Shown in pieces: positions 8,019 to 16,142 of a DNA stretch of 39,320 bases. Location: contig JABGQT010000105.1 in the NCBI GenBank assembly GCA_018648685.1, positions 1 through 39,320 on the forward strand, written 5' to 3'. The stretch's first letter is position 1; each line of letters starts with the position of its first letter. The stretch comes from Anaerolineae bacterium. Lineage in GTDB: Bacteria; Chloroflexota; Anaerolineae; Anaerolineales; Villigracilaceae. The translations under genes and the position numbers were made by a program. The notes under the pieces were generated by a model, which worked only from the letters and a program-made list of their open reading frames with translations, had not been told where the DNA came from and did no database searches.

Positions 8019-8513
8019 TTATTCCTTGAAAACCACCAACTTATTCAACACAAAATTCCAAATAAAGGATGCGGCTGTCGCTGCGCCGAGGGCGATAATC
8101 TCTGGCAATTGCATCATATCAAGAACAAGAGCCATCGTACCTGCATTGATCGCGAGCGCAAAGATGTGGGTGAGGGTGAACAATCCCGCCGCGCGCCAGA
8201 TATTGCCATTGTCGCCGAAAGTCCATCTCCGGTTCCAGAAAAAGCTATTTAGCATCCCGATCACGTAAGCGATCCCTTTTGCCAGCACCAGCGCAGAGCC
8301 TAATCCCAGCCAGCGGGTCAGCGCGAAATATGCACCTGCGTCTATGGCTGTGTTCAGCACGCCGACGGTCATAAATTTGGCTATTTGGGTGAGGGTTTCA
8401 AAAATTTTCTTGCCACTGATTTCACTAATTAGCACGGATTTCAAAATCCTTTTCTGTGAAAATCCGTGTAATCCGTGGCTGAGGGTTTTTGTGTTTCTAG
8501 CTTCCGCAGTCAT
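8019..8513 (-). CDS. GtrA-like four-helix membrane protein with repeat-derived N terminus
   Basis: 164 aa from ATG 8513, which overlaps the last 17 bases of the glycosyltransferase gene and suggests translational coupling. From about residue 43 ('IAKFMTVGVLNTAIDAG') it matches GtrA-like proteins: four helices and the 'NFFWNRRWTF'-type loop seen here as 'NSFFWNRRWTF'. GtrA-like proteins are thought to help move lipid-linked sugars across the membrane, which fits the upstream PMT-type transferase. The first ~35-40 residues are polar, lie outside the family core, and are encoded by a palindromic repeat (8410-8483). The native start may therefore have been further in. Confidence 0.85.
   Translation of the reverse strand: MTAEARNTKTLSHGLHGFSQKRILKSVLISEISGKKIFETLTQIAKFMTVGVLNTAIDAGAYFALTRWLGLGSALVLAKGIAYVIGMLNSFFWNRRWTFGDNGNIWRAAGLFTLTHIFALAINAGTMALVLDMMQLPEIIALGAATAASFIWNFVLNKLVVFKE
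8410..8483. repeat. palindromic intergenic-type repeat inside the GtrA 5' coding region
   Basis: Facing arms CACGGATTT (8433-8441) and AAATCCGTG (8460-8468) are present. A tandem ATCCGTG (8462 and 8471) has a 9-base period, and related ATTAGTGAAAT/AGTGGCAAG-type text lies on the minus strand. It resembles short repeats common between genes in many Chloroflexota and other genomes. Here it is in frame within a coding sequence. Confidence 0.65.
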
Positions 8514-10719
8514 ATAACACCTCGTTTTCGGATGGTGGACCCATACGCACATTTTGCGTATTCTGGGCCTGAGCAGGATTCTGCTGCCGAACTTCTACCC
8601 CCGGCACGCTCGTGGGGAGACAGGATTCCGTTACCCAGGCAGCGATGTCACGATGCGAGTTATTGATCTTATCGCTGTACAAGATATATCGTAACTCACC
8701 ATTTTCAACCATTTCAGCAACACCCGCTGCGTCGATAACCTGATCTCCGCCACTAAAGCCGCCGAAGGTCAAGACAGGGCGTCCTGTTTCGAGAATATAA
8801 GGCGCTGCACTACGCGCATTGACCGTTGCCAGTAAATAGGTCTCAGGGTCGGTGTTTTCGAGCAGATAGTTCATGATCGCTTCTTCATTATCTGACATCA
8901 CGGTGTTATCTGGGGTCATAAAAGTCGTTGGCTGAGCATCGTTAATCGTTGCGGTTGGCAAGGCAACATTAGCATTTTCATTCGCTGTGACCATCACAGA
9001 CCAAGTGAAGGGAGCTGCCAACATCGCTAATAAAATAATTGTTAGGGCAATGGTTCTCATTTGATGGGATTTGTTGACAAGCAAGATACCCAATCCCACC
9101 AAAGCGATGACGATAGCGAAAGGCAGCAACCAATTTGCAGTCGTATATTCACTCAACATCACGCCTTGAAAACCTAAAGTCATAGTGATCAAGAAGATAA
9201 GTGTTCCTAACCCCAACCAATGATTTCGCTTGAAGAGTTCTGAGGCTGACCAAAAAGCCATTCCGGTCAGAGCAGCGAGGGCTGGCCCAAGCATGATGAG
9301 ATAGTAGCGATGAAAAAGCCCGGTGGTGAAGGAGAAGTAGGCCAACGCCGGCAATAACCAGAGTGTCCATAAAATCAGCGCGAGGTGTTTCTTGCTCCAT
9401 GAGAAACCTAATGTAATAGCTGTCAACAAAATACTTACCAACGCAAGAGGTAAAACCCAGGAGGCTTCGGTAACCAATGGCTCTGAGAAAAGACGGAAAA
9501 GGCCTGCCTGCCCTGTTTCGCTGGTATTGAAAGCACCGCCGCCATTAGGACGTCCACCATCAGGTTGACCGCCATTGTTTGGAGCGCCAGCAGGCGTACT
9601 CCTTGCTATTTGACCATTTGGCGCGGCTGCGCGTTCATTAGGGGCGCAAACCAAAGTATCCAACTGCTGAGGGGAGATGCAGATTCCCTCCACATCTCTG
9701 TTGGGGAGATTTACAGTGCAGGCATCGCCCACATCAAGATTTGTGCAGGCATCTAGTGCTTCTTGGGGAGGCTGTTGGTTTGACGGTTGCCCGTTGACAG
9801 GCGTTTGATTCGGGGACTGATTGGGCGTATTCGATGCTTGGGCGCGTTGTCCATCATCTACAGGAGGCTGCGGCCGGGTTCCCCCATCATTCTTTTTATT
9901 ATCATTGAGACCCAAACGGGAGAGACCATTATGCCCGATGATTAACTCCATAACGGTATTATCCTCGCTGCTACCGATGAAGGGGCGATTTTCTTCGGGG
10001 ACGAGATCGACGGCGACAGCCCACGAAAGCGAAACAACGACGAGGAGCAGCGTTGACACGCCGAGATGCCATATTTTCGTCCACCAGCCTTCTTTTGCGC
10101 CGAAAAAATAGAGCGCATAAACGGCGGGGATAATCATGTAGGCTTGCAACATTTTGATATTGAATCCCAACCCAACGATAAACGCGCCGAGGAGCAGATA
10201 GCGAAATTTGCCACGCTGCACCGCTTTCCAGACTGCCCAAACTGCAAGGAGCAAAACAAAGACGAGCAGCCCATCTATGGTATTGTTGCGCTCCGTAGAA
10301 ATGGTAACGGGGACAACGGCCAATGTGAGCGCGGCAACGAGACCCGCCCCCCTATTGAACTGCTCTTTGACAAGATAATAGGTGAGGCCAATTGAGCCGA
10401 TACCGGCTAGAGCGTTAGGAAGAGCGAGGGAGAAACCGTTCACACCGAGCAATGCAGCAGAGAGAGACTGTACCCAAAATCCCAGCGGGGGTTTGTCTAC
10501 CGTAACCGATCCGCCCGGCTCAAATGCACCGAAGAAGAAATTCGACCATGAGGAAAGCATCGATTTGACCGTCGCGGCATAATAGGTGTTGCCAATGCTA
10601 TAAGCGCCGAGTTCGTATAAACGCAAAAATGCGCCTAAGCCGATGATAAGGGTTAGAGCAATGGCTGTTAGCAGTTTTGTGCGGGTCTTTTCTTGTGCGG
10701 GAAGGGTTTCTGTGGACAT
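8497..10719 (-). CDS. PMT-type (YkcB/GT39-like) membrane glycosyltransferase with four-Cys module in an extracellular loop
   Basis: 740 aa. ATG 10719 is chosen because GGAGG lies 5 bases upstream; the in-frame TTG at 10731 overlaps that site. Polytopic polyprenol-phosphate-sugar transferase of the YkcB-like group: acidic loop 'LGAYSIGNTYYAA', 'VDKPPLGFWVQ', 'STERNNTIDG' and 'ELIIGHNGLSRL'. Such enzymes add sugars from lipid carriers to surface acceptors outside the membrane. A ~130-residue low-complexity insertion (about 275-400), rich in Gly/Asn/Pro/Gln, splits GHNGLSRLGL from 'GLFRLFSEPL'. Family members often have a Gly-rich stretch here, but this one also contains a C-x8-C-x12-C-x10-C module (Cys325, 334, 347, 358) like that of the PEBP-hybrid lipoprotein. 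Site E lies upstream, and the GtrA-like gene overlaps downstream. Confidence 0.9.
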   Translation of the reverse strand: MSTETLPAQEKTRTKLLTAIALTLIIGLGAFLRLYELGAYSIGNTYYAATVKSMLSSWSNFFFGAFEPGGSVTVDKPPLGFWVQSLSAALLGVNGFSLALPNALAGIGSIGLTYYLVKEQFNRGAGLVAALTLAVVPVTISTERNNTIDGLLVFVLLLAVWAVWKAVQRGKFRYLLLGAFIVGLGFNIKMLQAYMIIPAVYALYFFGAKEGWWTKIWHLGVSTLLLVVVSLSWAVAVDLVPEENRPFIGSSEDNTVMELIIGHNGLSRLGLNDNKKNDGGTRPQPPVDDGQRAQASNTPNQSPNQTPVNGQPSNQQPPQEALDACTNLDVGDACTVNLPNRDVEGICISPQQLDTLVCAPNERAAAPNGQIARSTPAGAPNNGGQPDGGRPNGGGAFNTSETGQAGLFRLFSEPLVTEASWVLPLALVSILLTAITLGFSWSKKHLALILWTLWLLPALAYFSFTTGLFHRYYLIMLGPALAALTGMAFWSASELFKRNHWLGLGTLIFLITMTLGFQGVMLSEYTTANWLLPFAIVIALVGLGILLVNKSHQMRTIALTIILLAMLAAPFTWSVMVTANENANVALPTATINDAQPTTFMTPDNTVMSDNEEAIMNYLLENTDPETYLLATVNARSAAPYILETGRPVLTFGGFSGGDQVIDAAGVAEMVENGELRYILYSDKINNSHRDIAAWVTESCLPTSVPGVEVRQQNPAQAQNTQNVRMGPPSENEVLYDCGS

Positions 10720-10760
10720 ATAAGCCTCCAAAATCAGGAATTTTCTTTTATACTGCCCAC

Positions 10761-10805
10761 AGTATAGAAGAAAGATGTTCAGAAGTTGTTTAGATTTTGT
10801 TCGGA
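10761..10805 (-). promoter_or_regulatory. triple 11-bp direct-repeat regulator site with -10 box (site E)
   Basis: TATACT (minus strand) lies at 10761-10766. Plus-strand half-sites TGTTCAG (10776), TGTTTAG (10787) and TGTTCGG (10798) are the best copy of the series. The -10 region is also part of a small palindrome (TATACTG / CAGTATA, 10749-10766). It drives the glycosyltransferase and GtrA-like genes. Confidence 0.8.
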
Positions 10806-10810
10806 GTTTG

Positions 10811-10826
10811 TAAACCTGTCAGACCT
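10811..10826. repeat. degenerate half of the ACCTGTCAGG-type palindromic repeat
   Basis: AAACCTGTCAGACCT resembles one arm of the palindromes at 32454 and 34736, with a base missing and no partner arm. It lies between two divergent promoters. Confidence 0.4.
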
Positions 10827-10829
10827 ATC

Positions 10830-10858
10830 TTGCTCCAAGACCCAGCCTGTGCTAAACT
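10830..10858 (+). promoter_or_regulatory. promoter of the TPR protein gene (leaderless)
   Basis: TTGCTC (10830-10835), a 17-bp spacer and TAAACT (10853-10858). The ATG at 10865 begins 6 bases after the -10 box, where transcription would start, and there is no Shine-Dalgarno sequence. Confidence 0.5.
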
Positions 10859-10864
10859 CATTTC

Positions 10865-12643
10865 ATGGCTGAAGACACCATGCTCACCGAAGCAATTGAA
10901 GCAATTCGTCAGGGGAAGAAAGCAAAGGCGAAAGATATTCTCACGCGCCTGATTAAAGCAGACCAGCACAATGCCACTTATTGGGCTTGGATGAGTGCTG
11001 TTGTAGAAACAAAGAAAGAGCGTCTATATGCACTTCAAACCGCTTTGCGTGCTGACCCTGACAATGCCGCAGCCAAACGTGGACTCGTTTTGCTCGGCGC
11101 AATGCCACCAGATGAGAGCATTGAACCTTTCCCGCTTCACCATCCCCGCCTTTGGGAAGATGAATTAATCCAAGAGGAAGAAGAGAAAGAGACAGGCATT
11201 AAGGGGTTAATTGCGAATCCTGTCGTACGTTTAGCTGGGATTGGCGTCGGCGTGCTCGGAATTATCGCTCTCGCCATCTTTGGTCTCTCTCAGCGTGGAA
11301 GAGTAGCTCGTCCCGCAACAATCACACCAGGCCCATCCCCAACTTTTACCTTAACTCCCACTGCTCTGAATGCCCAGCCTGTAAGCACAGCTCCTTTTAT
11401 TGGGCCTACGCCTTTGTGGGCATTGCTGGATGCAACTTATACCCCAACGCCGCTCTATGTAAATACACCCCGTTCTGTTCAGGCAAGTGATTATGGACAC
11501 GCGGTTGATGCAGCTTACAGAGATGGAGATTGGGAAGCATTAATCAGCGCAATGGAACAGATCGTAATCCTCGAACCAGAAAGCGCCGACCCTCATTACT
11601 ATATCGGCGAAGCCTATCGTTTTTTGGAAGAAAACTCAAAAGCGATCGCTGCTTATGACAGGGCACTTAATATAGACGAAGATTTTGGCCCTGCTTATTT
11701 GGGGAAAGCACGTGTGCTCCCCTATGTTGGCGGTGCAAGCGGTGTCCGCTCTGCCCTAGATAAAGCCATAGAAAGAGACCCTTTCTTTGCCGAGGCTTAT
11801 CTTGAACGCGCGATCTATTTCACAGATAAGAAAAAGTATGAAGCAGCCCTTGAAGACCTCGAGACAGCCATTCAACTTTCACCGAATTCGGCACCCGCAT
11901 ATTATCAACTTTCTAGAGTTTATTGGCTAGAAGAAGAACTTGAAGATGCCCTCCTCGCAGCAGAAAAATCTCTCGAACTGGATCGCACAAACCTGGCAAC
12001 TTTTCTTCTTCTAGGTCAACTATACGAAGCGAATGACCAGATAGAGAAAGCCGTTGAAATCTTGGAGCTTTATGTGCTATACGATGAAGAGAACGCAGAT
12101 GCCTTCGGAGTCATCGGCGGTGCATATTATGCTGATGGAGATTATGAAAAAGCCATCGAAACCCTCGACCTTGCTATAGAGTTAGATCGGCGTTCTGGCC
12201 TGGCACATTATTATCGCGGTCTTTCCTATTTCGAGTTGGAAGATGGTGAAAATGCCATCAGCGATCTTGATAAAGCAAATCGCTTTCTCTCCGATTCTTT
12301 TGATGCCAGCCTTTCTTTAGCCAAAGCTCATATTCTTGTTGAACACTATGGCGACTGTTATTTACAAGTAGAACGCACACGTTCACTTGCTGAAACAGAA
12401 CTTGAAGAAGCGCTTATCTACTATTGGCGTGCTACCTGCCATGAAGGGCGTGAAGATATATCTTCTGCACTCAAAGACTGGGAAGCCCTACTCGATATGA
12501 CTCCAAGCGCAGAAATAAGCGATCTCCGTGCAGAAGCTCAGGAGCGTCTTGGAGAACTATATACTCCAACGCCAACGAGCACAAAAGCTCCTACGGCAAC
12601 CAAAACACCTAGACCCTCTCAAACACCAACACCTGAAGACTAA
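10865..12643 (+). CDS. membrane-anchored TPR-repeat protein
   Basis: 592 aa. Residues 1-80 are a cytoplasmic helical, TPR-like region. One transmembrane helix spans about 122-141. A Thr/Pro-rich linker (150-210) leads to an extracellular array of about eight TPR-type units (about 215-560), for example 'ADPHYYIGEAYRFLEENSK' and 'GLAHYYRGLSYFELEDGE'. The C terminus is a Thr/Pro-rich tail. TPR arrays bind proteins; the partner is unknown. The Thr/Pro-rich linkers are typical of extracytoplasmic proteins from Anaerolineae. It appears to be translated from a leaderless mRNA and is divergent from the glycosyltransferase gene. The C69 dipeptidase gene follows 70 bp later. Confidence 0.85.
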   Translation: MAEDTMLTEAIEAIRQGKKAKAKDILTRLIKADQHNATYWAWMSAVVETKKERLYALQTALRADPDNAAAKRGLVLLGAMPPDESIEPFPLHHPRLWEDELIQEEEEKETGIKGLIANPVVRLAGIGVGVLGIIALAIFGLSQRGRVARPATITPGPSPTFTLTPTALNAQPVSTAPFIGPTPLWALLDATYTPTPLYVNTPRSVQASDYGHAVDAAYRDGDWEALISAMEQIVILEPESADPHYYIGEAYRFLEENSKAIAAYDRALNIDEDFGPAYLGKARVLPYVGGASGVRSALDKAIERDPFFAEAYLERAIYFTDKKKYEAALEDLETAIQLSPNSAPAYYQLSRVYWLEEELEDALLAAEKSLELDRTNLATFLLLGQLYEANDQIEKAVEILELYVLYDEENADAFGVIGGAYYADGDYEKAIETLDLAIELDRRSGLAHYYRGLSYFELEDGENAISDLDKANRFLSDSFDASLSLAKAHILVEHYGDCYLQVERTRSLAETELEEALIYYWRATCHEGREDISSALKDWEALLDMTPSAEISDLRAEAQERLGELYTPTPTSTKAPTATKTPRPSQTPTPED

Positions 12644-12713
12644 GGTCAATTTTTCTTTCATTGATGCACAAATAAGGGGAAGTATTCACTTTTAAGAAAA
12701 GGAAAAAAAGTTT

Positions 12714-14012
12714 ATGTGTGACACCATGATCGCCACCAGCACCGCAACCATGCAAGGCAAAGCCATTTTTGCAAAAAACTCAGACCGTCACCCAAACGAA
12801 TCTCAATGCCTTGTACATATCCCTGCACAAAAACATAGCGCAGGAAGCACCTTGCAATGCACTTATATCAGCATTCCACAAGTAGAAGAAAGTTACGCCA
12901 CACTGCTTTCTCAACCTTTTTGGATGTGGGGCGCAGAAATGGGCATCAATGAGCATGGGTTGGTCATTGGAAATGAAGCGATCTTCTCAAAAACACCTGC
13001 CAATAAGACTCCGGCCTTATTGGGCATGGATCTACTCCGCCTTGGGCTTGAACGTGCAGCCACTCCTCGAAAAGCCATCGAAGTCATCACCCAACTACTA
13101 GAGGAATTCGGACAAGGCGGAAATAACAAATATAAAACGCAAGGCAAAATCCACTATCACAATAGCTTCATCATCGCCAACTATGAGGAAGCTTGGGTAC
13201 TCGAAACAATAGACAAGGAATGGGTAGCGCGTCAGATACAAGACACTCACAATATCTCAAATTGCCTCACCATCCAAAATAAATGGAACTTATCTTCAAA
13301 AAAACTAAGCCAAACGAACTTCAAAAAAAATGCTGATCTCATATACACAAATTTAGGCAAAGGCTTGGTTAGACAAGCAACGATCAGCAATATCCTACAA
13401 GAAAATGCGGGCAAAATCACCCTAAAAAGCACAATGGAAACGCTACGCCACCATATAAATGGGAATACCCCTGGTAGCTCTTTTACGGACGTAGAGGTCT
13501 GTATGCACGCGGGTTTTGGCTTCATCCGAAACGACCAAAGCACAGCATCCATGATCGCATATCTGGATGAAAATATCCCCATCATTTTCGCAACAGGAAC
13601 ATCTTCCCCCTGTACAAGCATTTTTAAGCCCCTCTGGGTGGATACGCCCCTCCCCGCACCTAAACTTGCTCCCGGGCCAACCTACACGTCTGAATCCCTA
13701 TATTGGTCACATGAACTGCTTCACCGAGCAGTGTTACAAAACTATCCGGAACGTCTCGCCACTTACAGCGCAGACAGAGATGCCCTCGAAGAAAAATTCA
13801 TCAAAGAAGCACTAGCTCTGGCAGATGCCCCAAGAAAAGATCGCGGCGAATTCTCAGCAGAATGTTTTCGTCAAGCCGCTCTCGCCGAAGCAGATTGGCT
13901 CAAACGCGTCAAAAAAGTTCCCGCAAGCAAACCCTCAAGCCGGTTTTTCGACCAAATCACATGGAAAAATCTCAGCAAAGACGCAAAAATGCCCAACAAC
14001 TCAACAGAATAA
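12714..14012 (+). CDS. peptidase family C69 (dipeptidase/secernin-like)
   Basis: 432 aa beginning Met-Cys-Asp-Thr. In C69 and related N-terminal-nucleophile hydrolases, the Cys2 exposed by removal of Met (or a short propeptide) is the catalytic nucleophile. The early motifs 'KNSDRHPNES' and 'WMWGAEMGINEHGLVIGNEA' are characteristic of secernin-type C69 proteins, where they shape the active site. There is no signal peptide, so a cytoplasmic dipeptidase is likely, but secernins can lack demonstrated activity. AAAGGA precedes the start. The C-terminal ~80 residues are charged and helical. The gene is followed closely by the lipid kinase gene, which has its own -10 box. Confidence 0.88.
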   Translation: MCDTMIATSTATMQGKAIFAKNSDRHPNESQCLVHIPAQKHSAGSTLQCTYISIPQVEESYATLLSQPFWMWGAEMGINEHGLVIGNEAIFSKTPANKTPALLGMDLLRLGLERAATPRKAIEVITQLLEEFGQGGNNKYKTQGKIHYHNSFIIANYEEAWVLETIDKEWVARQIQDTHNISNCLTIQNKWNLSSKKLSQTNFKKNADLIYTNLGKGLVRQATISNILQENAGKITLKSTMETLRHHINGNTPGSSFTDVEVCMHAGFGFIRNDQSTASMIAYLDENIPIIFATGTSSPCTSIFKPLWVDTPLPAPKLAPGPTYTSESLYWSHELLHRAVLQNYPERLATYSADRDALEEKFIKEALALADAPRKDRGEFSAECFRQAALAEADWLKRVKKVPASKPSSRFFDQITWKNLSKDAKMPNNSTE

Positions 14013-14039
14013 CCGGGTAACCGAACAACAAAATTGCTT

Positions 14040-14045
14040 TATAAT
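14040..14045 (+). promoter_or_regulatory. -10 box of a leaderless lipid kinase transcript
   Basis: A perfect TATAAT lies 6 bases before the ATG at 14052, so transcription would start at or next to that codon. The -35 region is poor. The box overlaps the codons after the in-frame ATG at 14034, which argues against that upstream start. Confidence 0.55.
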
Positions 14046-14051
14046 CCCTCT

Positions 14052-14999
14052 ATGCGTACAGCCCAAATTATCTACAACCCCGCAGCGGGACGTTTCCCCG
14101 TTGCTCTCGCAATCCCTTCCGCCGAGCATGCCCTCCGTGATGCCGGCTGGGAGGTAAGTTCCACATCTACGCGTTCGGGCGAAGATGGAACCTATCTGGC
14201 GAAAAAAGCTGTAGAAAAAGGGGTCAACGCCGTTTTCGCTGTTGGCGGAGATGGCACCATTGGGCAAATTGCCAGTGGTTTGGTTGACACAGAAACCGCA
14301 CTTGGCATTCTTCCCGCTGGCACAGCAAACGTATGGGGAAAAGAACTCGGCATGCAACCCTATTCTTTCCTTGCGAATAACGCCCTCGAAGAAAACGCAA
14401 AAAAGCTGGCAAATGCCTCCATTTATGCGGTAGATGTTGGGGTCTGCAACCAACAGCCCTTCTTAATGTGGGCAGGCTTAGGGCTAGATGCGCTCTCCGT
14501 CCAAAAAGCGGAACCACGTTTCAGGCTGGAAAAATTTTTCACCATGCCCGAGTACGCTACATCCATCCTATTAACAGCCGCTCGTTGGCGCGGCATCTCA
14601 CTCAAAATTTGGGCAGATGGTGAAGAGATCGAAGGGCACTACATCCTTGCAGTGATTAACAACATCCGGCATTATATGGGTGGCATGACCAATCTTTCCC
14701 CCGATGCCATGCTTGATGATGGTATCTTCGACCTGTGGCTCTTCTCGGGCAATAATATGGCCGACGCGTTGCGCCCTGTCGTAGAAATGTGGGGTGGGCG
14801 CCATATAGATTCTGCTCATACCCACCGTGTCCCTTTTAAAGAATTACGCCTCGAAGCCGATACAGATTTTGCCATCCAAACCGATGGTGAGCCACGTTTC
14901 GATACCAAAAGTGCAACAATTAGCGTTAAAAAACGTGCCTTACGCGTTCTTATGCCCCCAAACGGGCTTAGCGCACTTTCACAGGAGCCGCTCTCGTGA
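14052..14999 (+). CDS. YegS/BmrU-type lipid kinase (diacylglycerol kinase catalytic domain)
   Basis: 315 aa from ATG 14052; the family typically starts just before the 'IIYNPAAG' strand, as here. 'AVGGDGTI' (63-70) is the nucleotide-binding GGDGT motif, and 'GILPAGTANVWGKEL' is the following G-T-[AG]-N loop. The C-terminal beta-sandwich ends with 'IQTDGEP', also typical. These enzymes phosphorylate diacylglycerol, sphingoid bases or related lipids; the substrate cannot be told from sequence. The last codons overlap the start of the SH3-like protein by four bases (GTGA), indicating coupled translation. I prefer 14052 over 14034 because a perfect -10 box lies between them. Confidence 0.9.
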   Translation: MRTAQIIYNPAAGRFPVALAIPSAEHALRDAGWEVSSTSTRSGEDGTYLAKKAVEKGVNAVFAVGGDGTIGQIASGLVDTETALGILPAGTANVWGKELGMQPYSFLANNALEENAKKLANASIYAVDVGVCNQQPFLMWAGLGLDALSVQKAEPRFRLEKFFTMPEYATSILLTAARWRGISLKIWADGEEIEGHYILAVINNIRHYMGGMTNLSPDAMLDDGIFDLWLFSGNNMADALRPVVEMWGGRHIDSAHTHRVPFKELRLEADTDFAIQTDGEPRFDTKSATISVKKRALRVLMPPNGLSALSQEPLS

Positions 15000-15469
15000 A
15001 AAAAACATTCATCAATCGTTGGGTAATCTTGGGCGCATTATCCACTGCCGGTTTTTTGCTTCTCATTTCTTTTATACTGGGATTGGGCTTCACAGCCCCC
15101 AAAGAAGATAGCGCAAATTGGCAGCTCGCCGCCCTAACCGTAATTCCCGGTCCCACATCAACGCCCCGTATCGCCCCTGACCCTACACATGATCCCGCTA
15201 TGGGGACAGCCACCCCGCTCCCCGGAGAGCTCGCGTTAAACGGATTCGCCCAGATTAAAGGCACCGATGGCGAAGGCCTGCGCCTGCGACAAGCCCCCAG
15301 CCTGGAAGGAGAACCCCTCTTCCTCGGCTACGATACCGAGATATTTGGCATCCTCGATGGCCCAGTTGAAAAAGATGGCTACACTTGGTGGTATCTCTCT
15401 GCCCCCTACGACGATACTCGCGCAGGCTGGGCTGTCGCTGATTTTCTCGAAGCAATTCCCGCGCCATAA
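14996..15469 (+). CDS. membrane-anchored SH3-like domain protein
   Basis: 157 aa from GTG 14996, which overlaps the preceding TGA; AGGAG lies 8 bases upstream. One N-terminal transmembrane helix (about 10-33) is followed by a Pro/Thr-rich linker and a bacterial SH3-like fold at about 85-152 ('GLRLRQAPSLEGEPLFLGYDT', 'TWWYLSAPYDDTRAGWAV'). Such domains commonly bind peptidoglycan peptides or other cell-wall material outside the membrane. The linkage to a lipid kinase is structural only; no joint function is known. Confidence 0.8.
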   Translation: MKKTFINRWVILGALSTAGFLLLISFILGLGFTAPKEDSANWQLAALTVIPGPTSTPRIAPDPTHDPAMGTATPLPGELALNGFAQIKGTDGEGLRLRQAPSLEGEPLFLGYDTEIFGILDGPVEKDGYTWWYLSAPYDDTRAGWAVADFLEAIPAP

Positions 15470-15508
15470 TTTATTTTAGGATAACACTCTTGTTTAGAAG
15501 GAAACACA

Positions 15509-15844
15509 ATGAATTTAAAACCAACCGCACTCGATGCAAATAAAAGTAAAAAAGAACTCACCCTAACCTGGAACGACGACCATATCAGCACCTATTCATT
15601 CTCCCTTTTGCGCGCTGCCTGCCCCTGCGCAGAATGTCGTGGCGGACACGATAATATGGGCTCAGAACCTGACCCTGACGTTTTCAATACGCCCATTACG
15701 GACACAAAAGAAACGCAACTCAAAGATGTGGTTGCGACAGGTTCATATGCTATTTCTATTCTCTGGGAAGACGGTCACGATTACGGGATATTCAAATGGA
15801 GTTTCTTGCGGGCATTGTGTCCTTGCGATGAATGTCGAGGCTAA
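15509..15844 (+). CDS. stand-alone DUF971 (GBBH-like N-terminal) domain protein
   Basis: 111 aa. DUF971 is a small domain found alone or at the N terminus of gamma-butyrobetaine hydroxylase-type proteins; the core here is 'LTLTWNDDHISTYSFSLLRAACPC'. Two Cys clusters, CPCAECRG (Cys38, 40, 43) and CPCDECRG (Cys104, 106, 109), could bind a metal. In other proteins stand-alone DUF971 has been linked to iron-sulfur cluster biology. AAGGAA precedes the start. It follows the SH3-like gene by 39 bp. The second Cys cluster forms the very C terminus. Confidence 0.8.
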   Translation: MNLKPTALDANKSKKELTLTWNDDHISTYSFSLLRAACPCAECRGGHDNMGSEPDPDVFNTPITDTKETQLKDVVATGSYAISILWEDGHDYGIFKWSFLRALCPCDECRG

Positions 15845-15917
15845 GAAAAAGATATTTTAAAGCCGTATTTTACGCATTTATACTTTTTACCCCCCTGCCT
15901 CTTGCTCCGCTTGGGGC

Positions 15918-15948
15918 ATTCCCCCAAATGCTTCGCATTTAGGGGAAT
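15918..15948. repeat. palindromic intergenic repeat, first copy
   Basis: Arms ATTCCCC-AAATGC and GCATTT-GGGGAAT pair around TTC with one bulged pair. It lies in the 377-bp gap 15845-16221, which contains no gene. Confidence 0.6.
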
Positions 15949-16003
15949 AGAGAAAAAGAAGGTCTTTTTTCAGAGGAAGTCAAAAACAAAACCATTGTCT
16001 CAC

Positions 16004-16052
16004 TCTCCCCTAAATTCCGTACTTAGAATTTGGGGGAGATGTCCGTAGGACA
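16004..16052. repeat. palindromic intergenic repeat, second copy plus adjoining hairpin
   Basis: 14-base arms (16004-16017 and 16026-16039) with one T-G pair share the CCCC..AAAT / ATTT..GGGG design of the copy at 15918. They are followed directly by TGTCC-GTA-GGACA (16040-16052). Confidence 0.6.
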
Positions 16053-16110
16053 GAGGGGGTGGATAAAAAAGATACTTCTTGAGCAACTGTGTAAGATCAG
16101 TTAGAAAAAG

Positions 16111-16142
16111 AAAAACTCTGAGTATCAGTTCTCGGAGTTTTT
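16111..16142. terminator. bidirectional intrinsic terminator
   Basis: 12-base arms (16111-16122 and 16131-16142) with one wobble pair. A run of T follows on both strands; it is longer on the minus strand, where it would end the metallophosphoesterase transcript. Confidence 0.75.

Noticed and set aside
10720..10731. TTG start of the PMT-type glycosyltransferase
   Set aside because: It would overlap the GGAGG that is correctly spaced from ATG 10719.
14034..14051. Upstream ATG of the lipid kinase
   Set aside because: The added six residues overlap a perfect TATAAT, and family members start just before the IIYNP strand.
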